Part shown: piece by piece, positions 48,395-60,320 of the stretch
How positions within the stretch are numbered: position 1 is the first letter of the stretch
How the letters are laid out: each line of letters starts with the position of its first letter
NCBI GenBank assembly: GCA_028023455.1
Contig: JAQFVV010012405.1
Coordinates: forward strand, 6,097,334-6,161,333
Source of the DNA: Epiperipatus broadwayi
Lineage: Eukaryota; Onychophora; Udeonychophora; Euonychophora; Peripatidae
DNA length: 64,000 bases
Reading direction: 5' to 3'
The notes under the pieces: model-generated
The model's database searches: none
The model's input: the letters and a program-made list of their open reading frames with translations, nothing else
Told to the model about the DNA's origin: nothing
Position numbers and translations under genes: made by a program

Positions 48395-48775
48395 TATGTT
48401 GGACAACTTCCATCATCTAGCATTAAATATTAAATGTTGACAAAATTTTAAATTTTATTTAAACTTTTCGAAATGCAAACAACTGTTTGTAATAATGCAC
48501 AAAGACAATTCAGATTAACAGGTCACATGTTTTGAGTGACATTGTTCTCTGCTCTTCTTCAGGTGTTACTCGCCTGACTAAGAGCAGAGAATAATACCAC
48601 ATGAAATGCAACATCTGAAAAATGGTTACTAATACTGCTTGAAACATTATGTAATATACTAACCTGTATTGCCTTTGTGTGTTAGCACTAATAGTTGTTT
48701 GTATTTGGAAAAGTTTAAGGAGAGTTTAAATTTTTTGAGACATTCAACATTTAATGATAGAAACATATTATCACA
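48395..48775. mobile_element. fold-back element related to 24.0-24.7 kb
   Basis: Terminal inverted repeats (left TTAAATGTTGACAAAATTTT and ATTTTATTTAAACTTTTC, right in inverse). The centre has TCTTCAGGTGTTACTCGCCT, as in the SINE-bearing element, and a CTCTGCTCTT/AAGAGCAGAG hairpin. Confidence 0.6.
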
Positions 48776-51550
48776 TAAAGCATTACTAATTTATAGAGTA
48801 AAACCCCACGATCAACTGATAATTATAAAAGAAAATAACAAAGAATGAAACAACAGTGACATAACATCATCATTCACAGTGAAGCTTCTAACCAGCCAGG
48901 AAAAGAACTAGTGTTAAAAACAAAACAGTAGTAATGTTTTCATAACTATCTTTTATTTATTTTTTAAAAATATTTTTTTCCCAAAAAAACAACAACAACA
49001 AAAAAAAAATAACAACACCAACTACATTCAAAGACTGAAGATTAATAAATGCTAATAATCAGAAATTGCAAACTGGCTTCATTTAACATGCAGAAAAGTA
49101 TGGGAATACTGTCCTTCAATTAATATTAGAAATGAAAATTGTAGAAATGAAAGAGTAGAATGAGGGGGAAATGTTGAGTAATATTAAGTGTTAAAAAAGA
49201 AAGCAATAATTAATATTCAATACTTTTTACATTGCACTAAACATTCTTTTGACAGACCGCTACCAGAATTATAATGCTGTTTTGTTTAACAGTTGAAAGC
49301 ATATTTAATGCAATGTAAAAGTACTGAATATTAACTATTCCTTTTTATAACAGTCGATTATAACAAGTTTATAATAATTACAATAATTAAAGAAAAGATG
49401 ATTAACTATTATTTAGAGTAATATTAAGGAATAATTGAGCTGATAAAGAAAATATTGTGTATAACTCTAGTGTCAAAAAGTGATTACTTCTGATCACTAG
49501 TTCTTTTGGCTGAGAAAACATAGGAAGATTATTTTTATCTAATTTTCTTTTTATAATTAATTAGCAGCAATAAATTAGCAGAGTCAGAGGATTAGTTGTA
49601 AAAACAATTGTTAAAAAGTACTTAGAAAGAGAAATTTTAAATAGTTGATTCTAAAAAGATACAATAAAGTGCAAAATCAGTTATCTTGTTAAAAATCTTG
49701 AAAACAGATTAGAAGTGAAATAGTCATTAAAGAAATTGTTTTTTAGCACTGTAAAAATAGTATGCTTTTTCTATCATACCGTACTTATAAACATTAGTAT
49801 ATTATTGTGGTTTAGATTCTCAAGTCAATATAATAAGAATGAGTTTCATTTCAAATGAAAATGTAATCGTTATTTTTTTTTCACTAATTTTAATCACTTG
49901 ACATTTTTACGTTGATAAATTTTTTTTTTACTTGAATTCTCTTTTAAGTATTTAGAATATGACTACTTTCTGTAAGAAATTTATATAGACTCAATGTTAA
50001 GTGTCGCATTATTAAAATCACCAGACCTCTAAATTGATTTACAATCACTGGTTTTTGTTATGTCTAAAAGTTAATTTCTTTTTGGCGCATTAATTTTTAA
50101 AATTCAATCGTAAATTTTGAGTAAACCTAAGCATGTAAGCACATATATATTTACATTCTTCAGAAGGAATTTTCTAATAATTATCCATTGCTAGAAATAA
50201 AAAGCAAGCATCCACACACATTTATACTTCGTTACTAGAAATAAAAAGCATGCACCCATATACATGTACAACCTCTAATAGGAATTTTCTAATAATTAAT
50301 TAAGCATAAAAACCAAGACTATTTACATTTCTCTAGAAAAAATTTCGAATAATTATTTCAGTATTATATTATTAAACGTTTATAAGTTATTACAATTTGA
50401 TATATTCAAGCATATGAGATAGCTTGTCTTGGATAGATTGTGTTATGTAGGAGTGAGTGTCCATATATTGCAGTTGCTTATTGTTATTGTTTTAGCTGAA
50501 TGCCATCTACTATCATTGTATAATGTGAATAGCTTGGTCGGACTTCTGGTTGTTAGAAACAGACTCAAAGCAGAAAGCACACTTCAAAACACTTGCCACA
50601 TAGTTTAACTATCAATTATTTCAGTCAAAAATAATTTATGAAATAACAGCACATAATTTAACTAATTGTATTTACATTTGTTACTATCAATTCATTGGAT
50701 TTGAAAATTACTTCGTAGTAAATCGAAAGATTTCACGTTGTTTATTTATATATAATAATTAGTGAATTAAATGTGGTGTTTAAAACTTCATGCTCTTAGG
50801 TTAAAATGCTTGAGGCTGGCTTATTTATATATAAATTTAAGTAGAGAAAAAGGTGGCACCATTTTTTTCTCGTAAAATCTCTGCCTTGTGTTTTGACTTG
50901 AGAGTTCTCTGTGCAGTCATTATTATATCAGATTGGCTGTCTTATAAGCATATAAGGTGCATCTGTCAAAGGTTTCAACCTTTGACATTATTCTTCTAAT
51001 TGTATTTATTAAATTAGTCTCTGAAATTTGTTTGAAATAGAAATTTTAAATTACAAATAACTCATTTGCATTATTAATTGTTTAACAAATTAATGTGAGG
51101 TAGATAAATAATCATTATATCCAGAACTATATAGTTGAATTGTAAAGTTATGAAAAAACAGAGCATATTCTTGCAATGTTATAATTATTTTATGATAATA
51201 GCAATGAAAAGTAATATGGTTTGCTTTTCATTACACATTGTAACTAAAGAATTAAAAAATTGTTGAAAAGATGCTATCTTTGAAGGGTGTGTTCATGGAA
51301 AAATAACTACATCTTCCCCTCTAACTAAAACTTTGCTTAATCCTAAACTTATTTATCATCAGTTTATCACACTATTTGGAAACAGTCTCATTACATACTT
51401 GTTGAATCCTTAAAGTATAGAAACATCACTATGATGAGCTTCACTGAAAATGCACTTAGTATTAGGCTATAAAGAAGGGAAAAAACCACTTCATTATGCA
51501 TGCAAACAAACATTTGCAGATTGGAATTGCATAACATCATTAATAGACTC
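48776..51550. other. AT-rich DNA; relic of the AAAGATTTCACG repeat at about 50690-51000
   Basis: No gene. The relic shares GTAAATCGAAAGATTTCACG and an ACTTCATGCTCTTAGG-like segment with the repeats at 56.3, 56.6 and 58.3 kb. Paired CTAGAAATAAAAAGCA segments at 50.19 and 50.23 kb form a small local duplication. Confidence 0.4.
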
Positions 51551-51557
51551 TGCATGG

Positions 51558-51672
51558 TTTAGTGCAGTTGATAGAATGTCTAACTTGAAGTCAGGAAGTC
51601 CCAGGATCAATTCTGGTACTCACATATCTGGCATTAGAACACCTTATGAACTCCTGAGCAATAAATCCGTGT
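51558..51672 (+). repeat. tRNA-derived SINE ending in (GT)n
   Basis: Head TGGTTTAGTGCAGTTGATAG, box-B-like GGATCAATTCTGG, tail CTTATGAACTCCTGAGCAAT. A (GT)n run follows at 51668-51706, with another truncated copy at 51795-51885. Confidence 0.7.
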
Positions 51673-51794
51673 GTGTGTGTGTGTGTGCATGTGTGTGTGT
51701 GTGTTTTGTTAATAGATAATAGTTGGTTGGTGGAGTATTTGTGTTTTAAATTTGATAACAATTTATATTAAGAATTACTTTATTTTCTATATGG

Positions 51795-51885
51795 TTTAGT
51801 GCATTTGTGAAATGGTAGAATCCTATCCTGGTACTTATGGCATTTACAAACTCTTGAACAATAAAGCCATTTGATTGCCTATGAT
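51795..51885 (+). repeat. SINE relic (AATAAA-tail family)
   Basis: TGGTTTAGTGCATTTGTGAA head and ACAAACTCTTGAACAATAAA tail; the middle is shortened. Confidence 0.6.
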
Positions 51886-52777
51886 TATTTTTAAGAACTG
51901 ATGCAATGTGATATAAAATGATTGCCCCTTAAACAAGTCACAAGTTCTGGTGCATAGACTACAAGCCCTGAATTCCTGTTTCCAAGTTAAACATTTTCTC
52001 CAAAAGCCTACAATAAATTTATCTATTTTTATTTCTTATTTTTCAGTTATTCTTCTAATCTAGATGTTTTATTTTTTCACTTTATTCTTTTTTCATAATT
52101 TCATTATGAAGAATTTAAATTATAAATTATACAATTACTAACTCATGTTCTTTACTTTTAACTTTTTCCTATTCTGGGTGGTATTATTTTCTGCTCTTAT
52201 TCCATTGTTCCTGGCCTGACCAGTGACAATGCTAGCATAAGAGCCAAATTCACACCTTTAGATTCTTGATTATCGAATGTCCAATAATCATTATCCCTAT
52301 TTTTACATAAACACTACAATCCTGCAATTAAATTTCCTGTACTTGCATTAAATAACAGTAAGATTTTTTTAAGTTTATCACATATCTTTTCACATTTTAT
52401 GTAATTTTTATTCTTATATAACTCCAAACCATTTTTATTTATATTTCTACATAGCAAGTCTTTATCGTTTTTTTTACTAATTTATCTATCTAGCCTCTTT
52501 TTTTATCTGCATAATTATGTATCTGTAATACATTCTTTACATGTTTATCCTATTCTTATGGAAATCAATTACCTATCTATCAATTTTGTATATTATAAAA
52601 AAAAATTTGCCCAATGTTACCCACTCCAAAATACTCTAATAAAAACCCTTCTTTATAATTCATTGATATATTGTAACTTTAAAAATATTTTAAATTTTCT
52701 TTAGGTTTTTCTCTGTAAAGACTTGTTTGCTATCCATAGTTTGCAGTGCATTATCACTTCTGCAAACATCGTATTTA
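51886..52777. other. AT-rich DNA with a tRNA-SINE fragment
   Basis: 52190-52290 reads GGCCTGACCAGTGACAATGC and TTAGATTCTTGATTATCGAA, the middle of the SINE found at 24.25 kb. The remainder is unassigned. Confidence 0.45.
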
Positions 52778-52866
52778 ATATAGAGAGTGTACCAATAGCT
52801 CAAACAAGCTTTTAATTGATGTGCGGTAAGAGAAAATATTTAAAATATTTATCTGGAATGTTCTTA

Positions 52867-52912
52867 TCCCCAGACCAATTGGTTTTAAGCTTATGGCTCA
52901 CCTCAGTGAGGA
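52867..52912 (-). ncRNA. hammerhead relic, family 1 (R4 unit 1)
   Basis: UCCUCA/UGGGGA stem I and triplet GUC are kept, with a longer stem III ACCA-AU-UGGU. The core is CUGAGGU and GAAA is AAAA, so inactive. Confidence 0.5.
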
Positions 52913-52964
52913 TCTAGAACATTCAGTCACTAGATCCAAAATATCAACTCAAAAACAGCACTTA

Positions 52965-53115
52965 AGACCCAGAAGGAGACCACATGTAAGATGGATGGAT
53001 GAAATAAGAAAATGTGTAGGGGTGATGTGGAGAAGAGAAGCTAAAGATTGGAGAAGATGGATTAAACTTGGAGAGACCTTCATCCTGCAGTGGATTGATA
53101 ATGGTTGATAATGAT
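52965..53115 (+). pseudogene. RTE-type LINE copy D, 3' tail fragment
   Basis: RPRRRPHVRWMDEIRKC and DWRRWIKLGETF match the LINE C-terminus, then GGTTGATAATGA. It is inserted within element R4, so it is younger than R4. Confidence 0.8.
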
Positions 53116-53420
53116 TTAAGTAGAAACTCTGAAATTTTCAGACATGAAAATGTCTTTAACTCCAGCTGTCTAACTTAAATAGCTATAAGGGACTGAATTA
53201 AATTCAGATATACTATATATTAATAGCCTTACCATTGCCAAAGCCTAAAAGGTAAAATTATAGTAATCAATAAAGCAAGTCATATGTAGCATGACATTGC
53301 TTTTATAAGCTTGTATTTATAAATATGTAATATAGAGAGTGTACCAATAGCTCAAACAAGCTCTTAATTGCTAAGTGCAGTAAGAAAAAATATTCAAATT
53401 CTCTATCTGGAACATTCTTA

Positions 53421-53452
53421 TCTCCAGACCAATTAGTTTCAAGCTTATGGTA
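53421..53452 (-). ncRNA. hammerhead fragment, family 1 (R4 unit 2, truncated)
   Basis: Retains AAGCUU, GAAA, stem III with UUGGUC and UGGAGA. Cut off in stem II at the point where the inverted tail begins. Confidence 0.4.
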
Positions 53453-53490
53453 ATGTCACTATATATATGACTTGCTTTATTGATTACTAA

Positions 53491-55420
53491 AAATCATATT
53501 TATTATATGAGAAGCTGGCCAGTCTTTTAATCATACCTATTCTATTTTTTTGTTTTTCTTTCTCAGGCTAATTCCAAACTATCTATATAATTCTTTTTTT
53601 CATGCAAAAAATACCTAATTTCTATATATTACCACTTTTTTAAAACAATTGACTCCCATTTTCCAATCCTCAGCTTTACTTTTCCCAAGAAATACCAGGA
53701 TCTTAGCTTTTTTTCATAAAAATCCATTTTTGTACCATTTCCTGTCTCTTCACATTTTTCTAATAAAAATTCCACATCTTTTATACTGTTTGCAAAAAAT
53801 GTCATATCATTCACACAAGTAAAAGCTGCAGATTGTGTATTTTCTTAGTTCCAACTACAGAAATCTCTACTCTTATTTTTAATCTTTCTATCTCAACCTC
53901 CAATTCTCTTTCTTAGCAACAAAATAATCAATAAATGTATTAACAGATACAACAGTTTCAACTAGATTTTACATTTAATTTTCACTGATTCTGGTACATA
54001 TAAAAATTATCCTTATAAAGATTTATAATCATTATTAATATTCCTAAGTTTATTTCACATTTTTAATGTTTTTTCACAATGTATTTCTATTCATCATATC
54101 AGAAGTTTTTTCTATATCTAAAAATGCAAGAAATTATGATTTAGTTTTTTTATTATAAAACATTGCAATAAATTAAGATGCAATGATTAACTCTTATTTT
54201 TCTCTCTGAATAAAATCCATTTGTTTTGAAACCTTCCCAAAATTTCACTCTTTTACATTCAATTCCTAACTCTAGTGTAAAAAAAAATACAAGTAATTTA
54301 TAAACAATGGAAGTTCTTGCTACTACTCTAAAGCTAATTAATAACATAAAAATCTTTTCATTTATATAATATTCTAATTCTCAAATCAATTTTTTCATCT
54401 GAAATCATGTTAACAACTATAATTTTTTTTAAAAAAACTTTTCTTAAATTAAGCCGGGCATATTTTCCCATGCATATTGCCATCTAATTATCTTTCTTTT
54501 CCTTTTTTTTTTTAAAAAATCTACCTATTGCTCTATAAGTTTTGCATTTGTTATTTTATTTATCTTATCATAAATTAAGCGTTCTCATCAATCACCTCCA
54601 TTTACTAACTCTCCTTTAACCAAAGTTTTCATCATAAATTCATTAAGCATTATTTTTTAGTTTTGATCCTATTCTCACATTTTTTTGTCTCTCTCTGTAT
54701 ACATATGGCATTTTCTTTTTTATTTCTCTTCTTCATATTTTTTCACAACCATCCTTTATCCCATTTTAATTTCCTTAATTTAATTTTGTACTGTTTACCA
54801 CACCTGCATTTTAATTCTATTTCAAGTATCTTTTCTTAAGTAGCTATCCTGTTTAATCTTTATCTCCTCTTTTTCCATTTGCTCTTTAAACCTTTTCAGA
54901 ATTTCTATATGCTTTCCTTTCTTAATATTTTCTAGAACTTTTCCCCTCCCTCCCCTCTTATTACTGCTGATGGTTGCAATAAAAACTCATTTGCAAACTT
55001 CATCCTATCTATCAGCACTTTATAATTTTTAAAATCATTTTCTTTCATAACTGTTTTCAAAATACTATTAAACCTATTAAATGAAACATTATTACTTATG
55101 CCATACCCATTCTTGACAATCTTCCTATCATTTTCAATGCTTAACTTTTCAGATACCACTAATTCTACTAATATAGAATTATTGTCATCACTATATCCTT
55201 TTTTCATTTTCATCAAATATTTAAATTCATTTTATCTGTTGCATTTTTTCTTATTTACAAACATATAACCAATAGTATACTGCAGATACTGTCTCAGCCA
55301 TGAAAGCTGGCCATGATATACTTTATTCAAATTCTCAATTATTAATCCAATTTTTACAGCACTACTTCTGCTCTGACATCTATTATAAATTTGATTAATT
55401 AATAGATGCTTAAATGTAAT
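53491..55420 (-). pseudogene. antisense LINE relic of a second family
   Basis: Reading on the minus strand: an endonuclease-end-like YSDDNNSILVELVVSEKL (55.2 kb), a linker, a reverse-transcriptase palm segment with VVARTSIVYKLL and KFWEGFKTNG (54.3 kb), and a motif C-like MNDMTFFANSIKDVEFLL (53.8 kb, one Asp replaced by Asn). Order and spacing fit a LINE pol. Its words differ from the RTE-type copies, so it is another family. Heavily decayed. Confidence 0.5.
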
Positions 55421-55921
55421 GCTTATTAAATCCCTTCCAACACTGGCCTGTCTATAAGCTCAGAATTGTCTTCTAAAATTAATGTTAGAACTGGAAAGTT
55501 GCTAGAACCCGAATCAGATATGAGACAAAGGGTGACAGAACAGGTGGAAGTGTCAGCATAGCAACTCATGAGGAAAGCTGCTAAACTTAGAAGGTACCTG
55601 AAGTCGCTTACATTAATAATTGCATGGTAACTAAATGCTATATCAAGCCAATGGTATCAGGTAAAGGTATAACAGTTGTATACAATCTTGAAATACATAT
55701 TTTCTGTTAATCAAAATATAATCAAACTCTGCCATACTTTATTTGGATGATTCTATTTTCATTTAACTTTTTTTTTCCAGAGAAAGAATTCATAATATTA
55801 AAAAAGTGAATTTCTTCTTTGAGAAAAATATTAAATAGAAATAGACAAAGAAGCATCCAAATGAAAGAGCAGCAAAATTGGATTATATTTTGACCACCAG
55901 AAAATATGTATTTTAAGATTG

Positions 55922-56075
55922 AAATAAAATACTAGTTTTCTACTTCACCTTTGAGTAGTAAGTAATTTAAGTTGCACTTTATGCAAAAAAGTTCTCTGAA
56001 AGTGCTTAGCCATATAACTCTTTAATAATATTTTAGACAAGCTTCACTTTTTGCGTAAAGCGCAATTTAAATTAC
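55922..56075. mobile_element. 154-bp fold-back insertion with 14-bp target duplication
   Basis: Flanked by GTATTTTAAGATTG at 55908-55921 and 56076-56089. Arms containing AAGTAATTTAAGTTGCACTT and its inverse (AAAGCGCAATTTAAATTACG) face each other. Confidence 0.8.
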
Positions 56076-56189
56076 GTATTTTAAGATTGTAATGTTTTAA
56101 ATAAATTCAACTCAGGAAGTGACTTTGATTAATGAGATATAAGAGCATGCAATATTAGAGAGAGAATAATTATTAAGAATGATATAGAT

Positions 56190-57495
56190 AATTTTTTTTT
56201 TAATAGTAAATGTAAAACTATATTATACTTTAAATTGACTGGATACTTTAAAATTGATATATATATATATACATCACTAGATATTCTAACTATAAGATCT
56301 TTCCATTGACTCATTGTAAATCAAAAGATTTCACGAGTACTAATGTATAATAGGAATTGTGGACTTAATCAGTGAAGTATTGAATAGCTTCACACTCTCA
56401 GATCTAACTGCTTCAGCTTCACCTATTTATATAGAAAGTAGGTTGAAGTAAAGGAGGGTTCCCCTCTTTTCTTTCAATTTGTTTGCATTTTCAACCACAC
56501 ATGCTTCAGGTTTATTGCCTTAGTAAATATTACTTATGTAATCAATGTGCATTAAATAAATTTATAATTACAACTTTAAATTATCGTAATAGATTTCTAA
56601 CTATAAGATCATTCCATTGACTCATTGTAAATTGAAAGATTTCATGAGTACCAAGGTATAGTAGGAATTGTGGACTTAATCAGTGAAGTATTGAATAGCT
56701 TCATGCTCTCAGATCTAACTGCTTCAGCTTCACCTATTTATATAGAAAGTAGATTGAAGTAAAGAAGGGTTCCTCTCTTTTCTTCCAAGGCATAAGCTTG
56801 TGGTTAAGACCTGTAGAGGTCCCTACCTCTGCGTTTTCAACCGCACATGCTTTAGGTTTATTGCCTTAGTAAATATTACATATTTATTTATGTATGCATA
56901 ATATATATATATATATAAGTAATTAAAAATATGAAATATTCTTTTAAGTGAAAAGTGTTTAACATTTTTACTTTTAAAAAATTGCTTATCAAAACTATAT
57001 TGTAAATAAGCTTCACTTAATACATATAATTTTACTTTAAATCAATTTCATACATATAGTATATATATATCACTAGATATTTCTGCAGTAAGTTAACTCT
57101 TTAATGGAGTTCTCGGGTTTAAACTGGTGCTGGATTCAAGTTGCTTGAATTCCATCATTTTTAATGCTACTGTAAAGATTTTACGCTCTTTTTAAAGGTT
57201 AAAAAAAATTTTGTAAGATGCTGCCCTCTCTTAAATTATTTTACAAATAAAAAATCAATATTCAAATTTTAGGTATGCATACCTTTTATGTATATATCTA
57301 AGAAACTAAGTCACCTATTTAAAAAAATTAATGTGTCCTATCACTTTCATAGACATTTTAAACAAATGTAAAAAAATTCAAGCAGTTATATTGAACTTGA
57401 ATATATTAAATATCAATTGTAAAAAAATTTAAAAAAAATCTTTATACTATCCCTCTAGTGAGCTAACAAATAAACAAACAGATTTTTCAACTTCA
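56190..57495. mobile_element. insertion containing two tandem 311-bp repeats
   Basis: Two units with a 311-bp period start CTAACTATAAGATC at 56286 and 56597. Both share CATTGACTCATTGTAAAT, AAAGATTTCA, GTGGACTTAATCAGTGAAGT, ATTGAATAGCTTCA, CTGCTTCAGCTTCACC. A third copy is at 58255-58510 and a relic at 50.7 kb. Boundaries are approximate. Confidence 0.65.
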
Positions 57496-57540
57496 ATAAC
57501 AATAAAAGAATTTAAAAACAATATTCACAGGTTTAAACAG

Positions 57541-57764
57541 GCAAAATTCACTATATATACATTGCCACACACAGCAAGCTAGAGTAATCAATGGATGCCA
57601 AAAGGCTTGTGCATAAAATCCCCATCTAGTGCCTACTAGCCTTCTGGCATCCATTGATTACTCTAGCTTGCTGTGTGTGGCAATATATATAGTGAGTTTT
57701 GCCTGTTTTAACAACAGTTATACACAAGCATAAGAGGAGGTGGTCATGTGATGTTTATTGGCTT
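57541..57764. mobile_element. retrozyme-like element R5, ribozyme deleted
   Basis: Flanked by AATATTCACAG at 57530-57540 and 57765-57775. Two inverted copies of the R2-type unit start (CAGGCAAAATTCACTATATA, GCAAGCTAGAGTAATCAATG) meet at CTACTAGCC. It ends GTCATGTGATGTTTATTGGC. The fold-back centre with the hammerhead is missing. Confidence 0.8.
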
Positions 57765-58041
57765 AATATTCACAGATGTTATTCCTAACCTTCAAAAACA
57801 TTTCAATGAATTTAAATTAAAACTTGCTTTAAATATAAAAAAATTTGAAAATGGTTCAGATTTGAATGAAATCAATAGGAAGATAACTTATACACCATTA
57901 AGAACTGCAACAGAAATAGCTGTCCAAAAAAAATAGCACTTATTCTGTAAAATTTCTACTAAGACAAGACAGTTTATGAAGAAAAAAAAAGAATATAAAA
58001 ATGATCCCTTAAAAAAGATTGAATATTTAGAATTTTGTAAA

Positions 58042-58586
58042 TATTAATTTTTATTAAGTGCAATGTCAGCATGTAATACTTAAATAAGACTATAAACTTA
58101 GTACATGCACATTGAGTGCTTAATTTATTACAACAGAGACCTCTACAAATCTAAACACATGTACTAAAGTTATAGACTCATTTAAGTATTACGTGCTGTC
58201 ATTGCGTTTAATAAGAATTAATATTTACAACTTTAAATTGATTCAAAATATTTCTAAATTTAAGATCTGACTATTAACTCATTGTAAATTGAAAGATTTC
58301 ACGATCATTAGTTTAACAGAAATAGTGGACTTAATCAGTGAAGAATTTATTAGCTTCATGCTACCAAATCAAAATGCTTTAGATTTGCCTATATAATTAG
58401 AAAAATAGATGGAAGATAAGAGTGGGCCATTCTTGTCTTTATAAAGTCAAATCTTGCATTTAGATTTATGGAGGTCTCTCTTGTAATAATTGCTGAGAGA
58501 TTCTTGACTTTGTTTAAAGAGTAGCTACAGTACATCACATCACATCACATCACTCAAGGTGCATGTGCTAAGATTAGCCTTATATC
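58042..58586. mobile_element. 545-bp insertion with 14-bp target duplication
   Basis: Flanked by TAGAATTTTGTAAA at 58028-58041 and 58587-58600; copy B has the uninterrupted site. It begins with a near-perfect hairpin (arms about 65 bp, 58042-58110 and 58140-58230) and continues with the third copy of the 311-bp-type repeat, then a CATCACATCACATCACATCA run. Confidence 0.82.
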
Positions 58587-60320
58587 TAGAATTTTGTAAA
58601 ATAATAAGAAAAAAAGTTAATAATGGTATAGGAAAATATAATTATGAATATTCAAAAAAAGTTATAAAAGAATAAATCTATCAAAAGATTGAACAACATT
58701 TGGGATAAAACTTATTTCTGCAATAAGAAGAAATGATAAGAATATTAGTAAACAGAGCAACAATAGCATGAAATGTGCAGAAGTGTTCTGTAAAGAATTA
58801 TATAGCAATAAAATATAAGAAAAAGTATTCTCCACAATTACTATATCTTCTAAACCCAGGATTTTAAATGAAGAAGTAAGACATGCAATTAAATCCATGA
58901 CGAAGAGAAAAGCTCTTTGGTAATCATAGAATTATAATTGATATCTTTAAAAAAGGTGAAAAAACAAAAGAACTATTGAGAAAGTTATATACCAATATCT
59001 AAATGATAAAGATATACAAATTGATTGGAAGAATGCAGTAATAATATTAATATTTAAAAAAGATGATAAAGAAGATATTCAAAAATTGCAGATCTATTAA
59101 CTTTTTTATCGGTTCTATGCAAAATTTTTACCAAGATAATTAGAAATCTTCTACAATGAGCTTTGAACTTCAACCAATTAAAGAAACAACCTGGATTTAA
59201 AAATGGTTTTAGCATAGTGACCATATCCACATATTGAAAGAAATTATAGCAATAACCATTGAATATAAGTTACCATTATAATTTGGATTTGTAGATTCTA
59301 AAAACACATTTGATTCTATAAACATTTTTTCAGCAATTAAAGCATTGGATTATAAAATGTAGTTCCAGGACATTGTCATATTCTAAGATAATTTATAAAA
59401 ATGTGACAGCAGCAATTAGATTACATAATGATATTAGGAAGATTAACATCGAGAAGAGTATATGATAGGGTGAATCCATATCTCCAAAACTTTTTACAGA
59501 AGTTTTGCAAAAAGTATTTTGGGGATTGAAATGGGAAACTAAGGGAGTAAAAGTAAATGAAGAATATTTAGGTTGTCTAAATTTTGCAGATGATGTAAAT
59601 GTTTTTTGCAAATAATGCTTCAGAGTTTCAGAAAATGTTGCTAGAGTTACCAGATAAAAGTAAGAAAATAGGATTAAAAATAAATGCAAAAAGATTAACG
59701 TTCAATGGATTTTCTCAAAAGAAGAAAATAAAGAATAATAATGATAAGTTAGAAGAAGTTATCAACTATAAATACTTTGGTTAGATTATTACTAAAGATG
59801 GTGACATAATGATTGAAATTAATTATAGAATTAAACTTGGATGGAGTACTTTTTGTAAAAATAACTTTTAATATTAAAAGAAAATATGTCATGTGCTTAA
59901 AAAGAAAAGTTTTTAATAAATGCATTTACCAGTTCTTACTTATAAATATGAAACTTGCATACTTAATATGAAGATTTCAGATCATTCAGTGAAGTATAGA
60001 GAGATGTATATAAGAAGTAACAGGAAGAGATGAAAAATTAAATATGTATGAGTGAGAGAATAAACAGGTGCTACTGCACTGGAGCTAGTATGGATATATT
60101 GCTAAACAAGATGATAATAGACGGACAGTTGAAATCTTAAAATTAATTCCAAGAGATTGTAAAAGACTTAGAAAAAAACACATATAACATGGACAGATGA
60201 AATAAGGAAATGTGCTGTGATGATATGGGGAAGAGAAGCTAGAGATTAAGATACTGGATTAAACACGGAGAGACCTAAATCCTGCAGTGAACTGATAATG
60301 ATTGAAAATGATGATGAGAA

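Larger units (their letters stand above)
52778..53490. mobile_element. retrozyme-like element R4 with LINE fragment inside
   Basis: Forward unit beginning AGAGAGTGTACCAATAGCTC, restarting at about 53330 with the same words. From about 53452 a short inverted tail mirrors 53275-53305 (CAATAAAGCAAGTCATAT). Without the LINE fragment the period is about 400, as in R1. Same plan as R1-R3. Hammerhead motifs are present but degraded. Confidence 0.72.
55765..60320 (+). pseudogene. RTE-type LINE copy E, broken by nested insertions
   Basis: Aligns with copy B from the endonuclease (ATTCATAATATT.. FFEKNIK) through the linker (57.77-58.03 and 58.6-58.9 kb), motif A region (59.28 kb), motif B region (ISPKLFTEVL near 59.48 kb), FADDVNVF (59.59 kb) and the C-terminal HIAKQDDN-like region to the ATGATGATGAG tail. 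Frameshifts throughout. Interrupted at 55922-56075, about 56190-57495, 57541-57764 and 58042-58586. Removing these restores collinearity with copy B. Confidence 0.82.

Noticed and set aside
56297-56420. Possible third hammerhead family (CACTGATTAAG and GTGAAATC on the minus strand)
   Set aside because: All copies read CUGAUUA, which lacks the required G and has no matching stem I or stem II; not a legal core.
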